Below are positions 11,710 through 22,545 of a stretch of DNA of 64,000 nt, one piece after another. Source of the stretch: Adineta ricciae. Taxonomy: Eukaryota; Rotifera; Eurotatoria; Adinetida; Adinetidae. Under the pieces are notes generated by a model. The model was not told the origin of the DNA and did not search any database. It saw only the letters and a program-made list of their open reading frames with translations. The first letter of the stretch is position 1. Each line of letters opens with the position of its first letter. The stretch covers positions 248,001-312,000 of the forward strand of contig CAJNOJ010000034.1 in NCBI GenBank assembly GCA_905250025.1. The letters are read 5' to 3'. Position numbers and translations under genes: made by a program.

Positions 11710-13391
11710 ATGGACCATCGTTCAAAGAGAGTCAAGGCCATGAACTATAAACCATTTATGGTCAGACTTCGTCAATTTTTGTCCCCGAAACAAGGTGTAC
11801 ATTCAAACATTGCAATGCGAGCAGCAGGCTTTTCCTATACTGGCAATGCAGATACTGCTCGCTGTGATACATGTGCACTGGAAGTATCCAACTGGACACT
11901 AAATATGAAACCGTTCACCATTCATGCACAACGAAGTCCGAAATGCGAATTTGTTCGTTCTAGGCAACCGTCCGACATAACAACTTTATCACCCATACAC
12001 GCTACAATACAATGCACATCATCTTCACCATCACATGATGAAGATAGGCCATCCAAACGACAAAAGATAGATCCTCCACTGGCGTCTATGTGTTCAAATA
12101 CGTGGGTGGAAACGGAAACTTTGAAAGAAATTCGTCGACGAACGTTCTCACACTGGCCTAAGCGATCATCACCATCGGTCGAACATATGATTGAAGCAGG
12201 TTTCTTCAGCTGTAACATCGGTGATCGTGTGATATGCATATACTGCAACATAATCTGCCAACAATGGATGCAATACACGGACGATCCTCGGGAAGTGCAT
12301 AGAATCCTATCACCACAATGTCCATTTGTTCGTTTCATCTCAAGTCACCATCTACCATCGTTGTCAAACAACGACGATCCATGTGAACCAAAGTCTGGAA
12401 TGCTTGAAGGTGCCTCTCACCGAGCTTATGCTCATCCTAAAGACCGCCATGCTTCTTTCAAAGAATGGTCAACAGAACGTCTTCCGTCAGTTGACGATCT
12501 AGTCAATGCTGGATTTTTCTATAGTGGAATGGGATCACTAGTGACATGTTTCTATTGTAATGGATCTTTGCAAAATTGGGGGCCAGCTGATAATCCAAAG
12601 GTAGAACATGCGCGGTGGTTTCCACATTGTGCTTATGCTAAACATGTTTGTGGTAAAGAATTCTACCAAAAGGTGCAGGATGCGGTTCGGCGAAACGAAA
12701 GTATTATGAATTAGACAGATAATTATGTTTTATTCGTATTGTTTTCATTCAGAGAGCAAAGCACGTTCAAAATTTGGTGTACAAGAAACAACTACGGCTA
12801 CTGCTCCAGTTAATACATCTTCAGAAACACTCGACAGTGGTGTATTAGAAAGATTAGTAGCTGCTCGGCTCGATTTACCATATTCACGAAGATTACTTGA
12901 TCAAAACTTCAGATTGTCTATTATCAAACGTTGTTGGGAAGATCAACTCTTGTTCAAAGGTAAGGAATGAAGGGTGTCTTGACATTATTATGACTAATTT
13001 TCCCTTATCATATCGCCACAGGTGATGATTTTCATACTGAAACTGATTTATTTGTGGCCTGTATGATTCTTCAGAAACAAATCGAAATTATTGCTGGTAA
13101 AGCAGAAAATATCATTGTACCTAGTGAACGTTTAAAAAAACTGTCAGCGAATTCCGAGCTAGGTATACTTTTGAATAACTCTTAGGATCATATTTGTCGA
13201 TTGAAGCAACAATTTTTCGTTTAGGAACTGTGCAGCCTTTGCTACTTTGCAGTTTATGTGCAACAAACGAAAAACAGCTGGCATGCGTTCCTTGTGGCCA
13301 TTTTTCTGTCTGTGTGCCATGTGGACATAACTTACGATCGTGTCTAATATGTCATAACGACATAATGGGTTTTGTACGCATATATTTGTAA
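11710..13391 (+). CDS. Inhibitor-of-apoptosis protein, copy C (BIRx3-UBA-like-RING, short linker)
   Basis: Exons 11710-12700, 12753-12959, 13022-13162 and 13225-13391 join in phase to 501 aa. BIR1 and BIR2 are almost identical to copy B. BIR3 (FKEWS..., CFYCNGSLQNWG) is about 95% identical in DNA to copy B over 150 bp. The UBA-like exons read RLVAARLDLPYSRRLL and KRCWEDQL. Exon 4 is only 167 nt: the linker before the RING has almost gone, so the RING (CSLC...VPCGH...CVPCGH...CLIC) follows the UBA-like module directly. All eight RING ligands remain, although the usual CPIC Pro-Arg is changed to CLICH. This may weaken E2 binding; that is an inference. Confidence 0.86.
11788..12325 (+). repeat. 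Near-identical tract shared with 9016-9553 (IAP C side)
   Basis: Partner of the 538-bp tract in copy B, offset by exactly 2772 bp. It begins within the last bases before BIR1 and ends right after the BIR2 Cys-Pro, where the codon after Pro changes from Tyr (B) to Phe (C). Confidence 0.9.
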
Positions 13392-14186
13392 ATTCACTCG
13401 GCTGATTTTTAAATAGTTTATAGTTTTACGTACAAATAAATTCTGTCTATTATTAATATATTTTCTGTCAAAGAGAAACAGCACTTAATGGCTTCCGATA
13501 CTTAAAATACAGGAAGATGATCTTGCTAAAAAGCATACGCGTATGAGATTCATAATCAAATTGTGTTAAGAAACGTGTGCACTATTGATTTTGATCTGAT
13601 CACTTGGAAAATAAAACTTGAATACCGATGTATTTTCCTTGGAGAAAAGAAGCACTTCTTTCATGCATCGTCGACTACGTAGAAGCCACAAATGAATCCC
13701 AATACGTCCGACATCTTTTTACGCAATGAATTGAATTAATTCTCAACGATGATTCGAATATTCTTCTTCTCCTTAATTTAATCGAACTTCCAATATAACT
13801 CTCTTGTCAAGATATCCTTGCTTCAATTAGAACATCTCAAGAGCATTACTCTTCTAATCTCGTTATCTCGATTTATTCGATTACATTTAGGAATTACACG
13901 CACTCTTTCTATTAATCCATTGATTTCAATACTCAAGAGTTCCAAGAAATCATTCGCTTCTATTCTCACTGATCAAACGCGTGTATCATTTCGTATATTT
14001 CTAAAATTTGACCAAGAAAACGAAAAAAATACACTGTATGTATATGCACATACGTTTACAGTACAAAAAAACCTGTTAGTAAAAGAACGCACAGAAAATA
14101 GAACAAAGAAATCGCACGGAAACAAAAAAAAATGTTCAGATTCGTAGCACCTGGTCACAAATGTATATAGAGAAAAAAAAAGAGAG
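13392..14186. other. Intergenic between IAP copy C and the channel gene (convergent)
   Basis: Two genes converge here. An AATAAA about 35 bp after the IAP stop (near 13434) is a plausible polyadenylation signal. The 109-codon forward frame at 13818-14147 is AT-driven and has no supporting features. Confidence 0.4.
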
Positions 14187-17100
14187 TTAAATCATCGTTA
14201 AATTATTCGTAGACATTGTAGTATTTATTGATGCTGTTGGATCATGTATCGGTAAATTACTTGTGAATGCACCAGTTTTGGGGAACATAACAACGAGAGA
14301 AATAACAAACCAAATACAGTAGATAAAGAAAAATGTACGATCAATGACAAGTGCGACGCTCTTCCAATCGTCGGCATTTTTGATCGATTGATCTGTACTT
14401 TCAATTTTCTTTTTCATATGTCGGAGATAATCTCGGACTTCTTTGAGATCGTTCTCGATTGAACGTAAGTTTAAATTCAGCGCCGCCATGGTTTCACTTG
14501 TACTCGAATTTTCATTGATTAAACCTTGCTTTTGTTGCTGATGGTATTCATGGAAGCGTTGTTTGAGTAATCTGAGTTTCTTCGAAAATTCTTCTTCGTG
14601 ATAGTGCGGGGTAAGAAAGATTTGTTCCGGTAGAACAAGAGCACCAGGGGAAGGTGGACCGTGACGAGATGACACATTCGCCGATACTGCTGGCGGTGTC
14701 TTAGGAACCATACAATACAAGCGTCCGAGAAAGTGAAGAAATATGCGACGCACCGTTGGGGAAATTCCTTGACGACGATCACCCCGAACGTAGATATGGA
14801 TGACGACAGTGGCAAGAACGCCTGTTACACACACAACAACCATGTTAACGCAATAATAATAACCAATTTTCGGCGTGCCACCTCCACCTAACATAACAAA
14901 AAGAAATTCGGTTAAATTTTCTCGCAAAAGATCCATAGAACGGCTTCGACTGTTGAAATAATCATCCTACGCGATGTCAAACAATAATCGAATCATATGC
15001 ATCCTCAAATAAGAATAAGATTAAATGCAGATGCAGGAAGAAACGAAGAGGAAATGTGCTTTGTTTATCAAGTTTTTCATGAAGTATTAGATCAGATGGA
15101 CAGTCTACGCGGAATTATTGATCAATACGGGAAACAAAAAGAAGCTAGACTTCAGTCAAGCCTGCCCAATGTTGTAGATTAAGGAGTTCGAGTGCCTGAA
15201 AATATCATGTCAAGAAATAGGAGACCTATGTATATTCTATAGTAATGAAATGAAGGAGATTATGCCACATTGAATTCATCGCGAATAGATCCGAAAGAAT
15301 ATTTTCCTCGTTTGAAATTTAACACTAATTGATGCATAACTAAGTGTAAAAGAACGATTTGAGTCCATTCCGACAAGATCTTAATCTTTCTATTTAAGGT
15401 TTCTTTAACCTACGCTTCTCGATGCTAAGAATTTCTCACGCAATGTCGACATTCATTAAAAAGATAATTACGCTGATCTATCATATATCAAGTGGAAAAA
15501 ACAGAGAGAAAGAAAAGTACGTTTTCGTTCATACTTGGCATAGATTCAGCCAGCAGAAGTAATAGAAGAAAAAGGCCGGAGAAGATCGAGACAGTTAAGA
15601 TCATTTTCGCTGGCGATTCGGGTGGAATCCAAAAGACAACCATCGTTGCTGCAGATAAAAGTAAACAAGGTAAAATTAAAATATAACCATAGAGGCCACC
15701 CTTGCGTTCGATGATTAACGTATACTTTAATAAGGAGAACGTTCCATTAGCTAACGACTTTTCTGCTTCGAGTTGATCGATTTTCCATTCGTTCGAAACT
15801 ATGTATGAAGTCATATCCATACTTTTCTTATTATCTTTGAATTCCAGTTCCACTTTCGTATTATCGTATGTCCACGAACGGTACTCCAATGAACATTGAT
15901 GGATATCGAAAGGAAAATTAGTTATATCGAGGAAACAGATACTGAATTGCATGATGGCAGGAACATATAAAACATCACCTGTACTTTGTATGACGGCCGA
16001 GATTTCACGCCAATCTTTCAGACGTTCATCAGCGTAATTATAGAGAACGACATCCTAACAATAATACAAAAGAAACACATATGTCAAAATATAAACATCG
16101 TCGTCTTCCGCCCTACTGGTGTCCAGATTGAATCAGCTGGCAGACATACAGTAGCTAATCCACCGTAATCTTTCGGGTCCCAGACGAGATTCATGTCTTG
16201 CCAGGTGAATGTTTTCCATGTATTTGTTTGCATTTTTTGACCGGTCGAACCCAAATCAAATAACTGTGTGAATGTTAAACCAAATGTGATTACTAATGGT
16301 TGAGATACATTGCGGATTGGACGTGCATATATCGTTGGATAATTATCAAGTAAATCGCGAATGAGACGTTTCTCGAATGTTAAACGTTTAGTCTTTCGCT
16401 GAGTAGACGAATTCGTCGAGGATGTTGATGATGAATGGGACTGATGATGTTTTGCTTGTTGATGATTTTCGTCATTGACTTTATTAACACTGTAGAAATC
16501 TAGTTTAACAAATGAACAGATAAAAGGTTCGATATCGACACATTTCTTATCATAGTAGAAGATCTGTTGACAGGTGTTAAATAGCGAAAAAGACGTCAAG
16601 AACATCCAACCGAGAACAACTTTATTTCGAGTATCTTCTCTCTCTCTTCTCGAACTATATTAATCGTGTTTACGTTCATGAATATTCTATTGCATATATC
16701 CTGGTATTCATATCAAATTTCTCTAATCCCAACAGTAATAGATACACTCAGTTCCAGTTTTTCCCTTCAATAATTAGCAATTCGTTAATCTGATCAATTG
16801 ATGAGCGAAACAAAACACGAGACTTTTTGTTCTCCATTGTTGAGAATTATAAATAAAAGATATGTATTTCTTCTAAACAAAACTAATCATGAAAAATAAA
16901 TGTATTGTTAGAAAGAAAAAGAGCTCATGTATTTTTAATGAGTTGCAGCCGATTGTTTATGTACGACTGTGTTATTTTTTGTTGCACCGTTTCTCGTGCG
17001 TTCCGTTCCGTAGGAGCAAACTGACTTACTCGAAGGATAAATATTGAAACAAATCTTTGGTTTTTACCTTGAGACGATTGATCTTTTTGTTGTTGAACTT

Positions 17101-17287
17101 GTGATGATTGTGAGAGAACAATCGTAATGTTGAGCATAACGAAAAACAACGTTATGCCGATCAAACGTAAAACTGTCGTTAAGTAACACGATCTTACATG
17201 ATGATATTTTACATGATTGCTTAGATATTGTTCATCGTCATAAATAATTAATTTTTCATGTGCTAAGTAGCGACAATAGTAACACAT
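14187..17287 (-). CDS. Cys-loop ligand-gated ion channel subunit, nicotinic-receptor-like
   Basis: Confident exons (minus strand): one ending at 16117, then 15535-16054, and 14187-14887; a probable N-terminal exon (about 17085-17287) encodes a hydrophobic signal/anchor. The junction between the first two exons is uncertain. The extracellular part has WTPDVVLYN (loop A), the Cys-loop CFLDITNFPFDIHQC and a loop-B Trp (SWTYD). No vicinal Cys pair is visible in loop C, so it is a non-alpha-type subunit. M1-M3 are clear, then a cytoplasmic loop with a charged helix, then M4 near the C-terminus. M2 is odd: the usual Gly-Glu before the 0' Lys is Pro-Ala, 2' is Ile, and 9' is Ser instead of Leu. The M2-M3 intron is long (14888-15534, 647 bp). 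Acts in the plasma membrane of excitable cells by family; the ligand is unknown. Confidence 0.85.
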
Positions 17288-20200
17288 AGTATTCTTGCGA
17301 CCGTTTTGTTAAATGTGGTTGTTTTTGTCGCTGTTCATCCTAGGGATTTATCTAGAGAGAGAGAGAGAGAGAGAACGTAGATGAAGAAGAAAAAAAGAAG
17401 CAGAAGAAAGAAATGAAGAAGGAAAAGCTGATGTACACAAATCTTATCATAGAGCCATTATAAGTAAATGTAATTACCAAAAGAAAATGAAGGAATGAAA
17501 GTGAAAAGGATTTTCTTTCCCATCTGCTTCCTTTACTATTCAAATAGCAGTACCTGATCTCCTTTATCACAACATAGTATTTGTCTCGAGATTGGACGTG
17601 GATTTCAACATGAAGGCCACGGGAAAAGAGTTTTGACATTCATCTGTTGATGGATTCGATGCCGATGGGTGAATTTTGTTTTTCCATTTTCTTTCCTTAT
17701 GTACTCATTGCATCGTTCCTGTCATCACTGATAGATCTAACAAATCCACAACTAGAGAATAGATAGATAGTTGCATATGTATATGATTAGACTTATCTCC
17801 CTCGTCTTCTAACAAATAAAAATCGAGAGCACAAGGGAAAGTGCATATGCTTTTGTATACACGAAATTAATCTAAACAAGGAATTGTCGACATTTATAGA
17901 AGAATACTATTTGACAAGTTGACACAATTAAATTTTCTTCTTTTTTTTTCTTTTTTCGTCTTCATCTTCTTTCTCCAGTTGTACTGATGATTAGAATGAG
18001 AGTCTTCACCCTTCTGCTCATTTCCGCACAGTCTTCCTACTTGACGTCATTTACAATTGCTCGAGAACTATGTGACTATATGTATGAATTGGCCTTTATA
18101 TTCTTCCCATCAAAAAGAAAAAGGCAATAAAAAAGAAGAAGAAGAAGCATTCTATTCAATATACATAGTCAATGAATGAAAGAGAAAGAAACGCGATAGA
18201 GTTTTATCTTGTTAGAAAATATAGCATACAGGAAGTTGATTACAAACTCTCATTACCGTCTACGAAAAAGCTCTCTCCTATCGATTCTTCTTCTTCTCCA
18301 CAGATCGAGGCCTATGTCATGTGCTTGAAAGAGAGAAACAAAAAAGACTTTATTCTGTACTTATCGCTTTCTAATCGATTACATATGTATAACAAGATGA
18401 GTAAACCTCGTCCTTATGCCCAAAGACGTGTGATACATACGCATGTCTGTATGCATAGATTTTGCTCAAATCAATTACAAAGAAGTATCTCTCGTCATGT
18501 ACGCATTAAGCTGACGAGTAGTCAGATCTGTTTAAGATAGAACGAAGTTAGTTAAATGATGATGTCAGCGAGAAAAAAGAACATACTGTTCGCAATTCTC
18601 CGGAGATATTCAGTCAACATATTTGATCGATTTAATAAAAGCCAAAGAGAAACGATGAATGATATAAAAAAAAGTTTATTACGAACGGTCCACATCTCTA
18701 ATAACCAAATGTAATTTCGTAAATATTAAGCGGATAATTGTATAGTACCATAAATCACCATGTGAATATTTAACAATTGATAAATAAGTAATTACTATTG
18801 TGAGAAAATTTTACCTAGTAATCGCGAGAGGAAAAGAAGAGATACATGTAATCATAGTCATCGAAGTGTGCCTTATAGATTTCTGTCTTTCTTTTTCTTT
18901 ATGTTCTCTGAAAACAAAGACCAACAGACACAAGGCAAAAATCGGTCGCATTTCCTTCTTATTTGTGTCTCTATATGTGTTCTTTTTTTTCTTTTTCTAC
19001 TTCTTTTGCTTCCCTGATGTTCTCCATTTTCATCATCATCATCATCATCATCTCCTTCTTCTCTACTCCATTCTACTTTACTCTACTAGATCTTTGCGTT
19101 TCTTCTGTCACCATCATCACCATCATCACTATTATCATTCATTCATTCGCTAGTGTGCATTCCTCTTTGCCTCAAGCTATCGAGCTACGAACAGAAATAA
19201 TAAATAAAATAGTCTAACTCGTTTTTCTTCTTCCTCTCCTGCTGCCTCTCTTCGTTCTTTCTCTTCTTCGTATCTTGAGCATTTTATGTTTTTCTCTTCT
19301 TCTTTAGACTGAAGTTCGTTTTAGTAAATCAATTATAAAATTAAATTATTCCGATGAAAAGAAATTTGGAATATACTTAGAAAAGGAAAAACTTGAATGA
19401 GACTAACAATAATGTTCGACACGATCGATAATCATTTTCAAAGAATCGGCTTTCCTTACTGATCATATTAGATTTTCTAAAGCTTATTAGTAGAAAAAAA
19501 TCAAACTATCATCGACGCGATGGTGAGGGACTATAAATCCTCTCTGTTCATTCACACAAAACGTCTCGCCTGTACAGAACATGTCATCATCTCTTCTTAA
19601 CTGACAAGATGATAATCATCAGAAAGCGTAAACAACTGTATGTTATCGAAAGATAATCATGAAGAACATCAACATGTTTCCATTCCAGCCGGTGTAGCAA
19701 TATTCGGATTAGGAAAAGAAAGAAGTTTAAATTTAGTAACAATAATAAAATAACAATTCATTTGCGAATATTTCCTTGACTAAATTGCAGCAAGAGAGAG
19801 AGAGAGAGAGAGAAGAAGAAAAGAAAATGTTGTGTTATAATCAAAATGCGACACTCGCTAGAGTTGCATGTACTGGTCCCGATCGCCTGCACTCTTTCCG
19901 TTCAAGACTACTTGACAAATGTATCATGATTCAATAACTGTTGTAATCGAAAATGTTCCTTTCATCATTCTTTCTTTTGTCCTTCATCACTACTTCTATC
20001 ATTTCTATTCCAGTAACATCCATCTATCTATCTCTATATGCATCATCAAGCAGCTAACGGCCAACTATCAAACTCGATTTGTTGCATACGATGACAGCGC
20101 TGATTCGAGACATGCAACGAGTATATAAGTCGTGTGTTGATTATACGAGTCATCTAGGAATAAAACAAAATATATATCTATATCTATCTATATATATATA

Positions 20201-20525
20201 TATAGATATAATATATAGCTAATTCAATTAAATTGAGACGCCTGAGTGAATGAAATAATTGAGCGAATACATTGGGAAACTATGGTTACTGGTGACGGTC
20301 GTAGAAGAATTATCTTTCATTACATTACTAATAGCCGTGTTTCAATTACATGGAGAAAGGAGAAGTGCATTATTTCTTGCAATTGGAAAAGAAAGTTATG
20401 AGAGTTTGCGACATCTTGTTCTGATACATAATTGAAGGCAATTGCTAATGACATTGTCGAAAATGAAAAATGGCATTGCAGAATTCGATATCATATTAAC
20501 GTCAAAGTATTCCAATTGATTAATT
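17288..20525. other. 3.2-kb gene-free region rich in simple repeats
   Basis: No supported gene. Simple sequence includes (GA)n at about 17353-17374 and 19793-19812, (CAT)n at about 19031-19051, CAT/CAC tracts near 19115-19145, and an AT-rich (TATC/TA)n block at about 20170-20218. Pyrimidine-rich runs near 17938-17980 and 19215-19310 add low complexity. Frames at 18172-18540 and 18800-19217 are by-products of these tracts (for example a poly-His run). It lies between divergently oriented genes, so regulatory DNA is likely. Confidence 0.5.
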
Positions 20526-22460
20526 ATGACTACGACTAATGAAAGTAGTTCGTCCCAAATGGAACGCTTAACAACGTGTCCTGTTTGTTTGGATAAATTC
20601 CGTTCGCCGAAAGTCTTGCCGTGTATGCATACGTTTTGTTTAACGCCATGTTTGACAAATCTTGTCGATCCACGATCACGTCTATTGCGTTGTCCAGAAT
20701 GCCGACGAGAGCATCCTGTTCCACCAGGTCTATAATTGTCTATATCGATCACTCTTGTTTACGTTACTATGTTGTGTTTTGTAGGTGGAGTACAAGGGTT
20801 CCCTGCTAATTTAACGATGATAGGATTCTTGGATTTACAGCCAAACACTACTAGTCAATCAGATCGTTGCTCGGTTTGTAGGGAGCAGAAACAAAGTACG
20901 CGAAAACAGAGGAAATGCTTGCAGAACACGAATTACTTTTATAGATCTTGCAAAATGCCACGATTGTTCCAAGCCAATCTGTTCTGAATGTCGCGAATCG
21001 CATTTACGTGAAACATCATATAATGTTAGTTCACTAGTTAGTCAACTTCGCCGGAGCTTACCAAAATTAAGTGATAAAATAGCTTCGTACGAGCAGCGTG
21101 TTAACAGTGTGCAAACGAATCATGAGCAGATTCAACGTGAGATTACAGCAGCAATTGCGATGTTAATCGAAGACTTGAAACATCGAGAAACAGCATTATT
21201 CACAGAGGCAGAAGTTTACATGCAATCACAGTTAAGGTATGGCAAACCAGAATGATGTGTATAATGTAAAGACTTGATGGTGTCTTATTTAGAATGTTTC
21301 GTCTACAACAGGAAACAGCAGAGATAGAATTGGCAAGTGTTGCAAGTTTCTGTGAATCACTAGAAACGTCCCTAGCTAGGTAAAATCTCATCACGGATCT
21401 GTCTTTTTTCTGGAAAGTATTTTTCTAGTGGGCAAACTTTGAGCGATGTAGATCTAGCCAATATGCGATCACAATGTAATCGATATTCAGAGCAAATTTA
21501 TACATTGGAAACTCAAATGCCTACTGATGTTCAAAAGGTGAGCAGGTAAAGATTCATCGAGACGCATCTATCTATAATCATCTGTATCATAAAGTTACGA
21601 TTTACATCTGGAAACCAAACTGCAATATCATCAACTATTCATGACTTCGGTCGTTTGATCGATATCAATGCTCAAACATCAACTAATCACCCACGACATA
21701 CATCTACAGGACATCCAAACTCGGCACCGAATTATGCTACAACTATATCTAATCCAGCGCACATGCAAGACCAATCACCTCCTGATACATGTGAGTCTCT
21801 ATGTACACGAAATATCTCTTTGTATCAACCTATTTTATTTTAGATCGGCATTTAGAAAATTTATATTATTCTCGCGGATCACCACCGATGCCCGTTCGAG
21901 CACTTCCACCCTCTCAAGCGTTTGTTTATCGTCCCATACACAATCACTTCTCCGGTAGTTTTGACAATCCATTTGTTGATCTGAACTTTACAGTACCAGT
22001 ACGTCCATACGCTCATCCAACATCTTCGTCGTACATAGGATCGTGGCATCCACAAGCAAATCGTCGGGCTCTATCCATAATTGGAACTAATCCATTTCCC
22101 TCAAATAATGCTCGACCATCAGCACCGGCTACGTTTCAATCAACACCACGGCGAACTGGTCGGTCAATTGAAGGTGACGATCGACCTATTCTTGGCGGAG
22201 GAAGGGATAGAGCTCAAATGCCAGCGTCCGTTCCGGAACAAGAACTAACACCGCCAGTCAATCGGCAACGTCGTGGTACATTTGTACTCGACGAAGCGAG
22301 TTTACCTAATTTACCTCAGTCCGGTGTTCAAAGACCTCGTGATCCTATCAATGTTCAAGATTTGTACAATGTTAGACCACGCGATCGTGCTCAAACACCT
22401 GTCGCTTTCACTATAAATATCAATGAAGTGCCACAACCATCTGAAGATAATACTTCATAG
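20526..22460 (+). CDS. RING / B-box / coiled-coil protein (TRIM-like E3 ligase)
   Basis: Exons 20526-20727, 20785-20895, 20945-21236, 21293-21379, 21429-21537, 21595-21790 and 21844-22460 join in phase to 537 aa. The RING (residues about 15-60) is CPVCLDKF...LPCMHTFC...CPECRREH. After a GFPANL linker comes a B-box built across a 49-nt intron: CSVC, then KCHDC, ICSEC and H. Next is a coiled coil of about 150 residues ([18 protein letters not shown] onward, with Gln/Glu-rich helices). The C-terminus (about 250 residues) is Pro/Ser/Arg-rich and disordered, without NHL or B30.2/SPRY repeats. Family role: ubiquitin ligase, substrate unknown. The stop lies only 85 bp from the end of the convergent SDCCAG8 gene. 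Confidence 0.83.
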
Positions 22461-22545
22461 AATTGTTTTTTCTTTCATATCATTTCTATCTGTATTTTAT
22501 TCTGTTAATTATAATACATTATACAAAAAGGCAAAACCAACATCG

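Noticed and set aside
4385-13391. Viral origin of the BIR ('baculoviral IAP repeat') genes
   Set aside because: The genes contain several short spliceosomal introns and the animal BIRx3-UBA-RING order; nothing suggests viral insertion.
13818-14147. 109-codon forward frame downstream of IAP copy C
   Set aside because: Lys/Ser/Leu-rich AT-biased sequence in a convergent intergenic region; no family match.
18800-19217. Forward frames with poly-His and poly-Ile runs
   Set aside because: They result from translating CAT/CAC microsatellites; no start context, splice partners or conservation visible.
20896-20944. Possible frameshift (pseudogene) inside the RING/B-box gene
   Set aside because: A 49-nt intron with a GTACGC donor and a TTTTATAG acceptor restores the frame and gives a correctly spaced B-box, so no disruption is needed.
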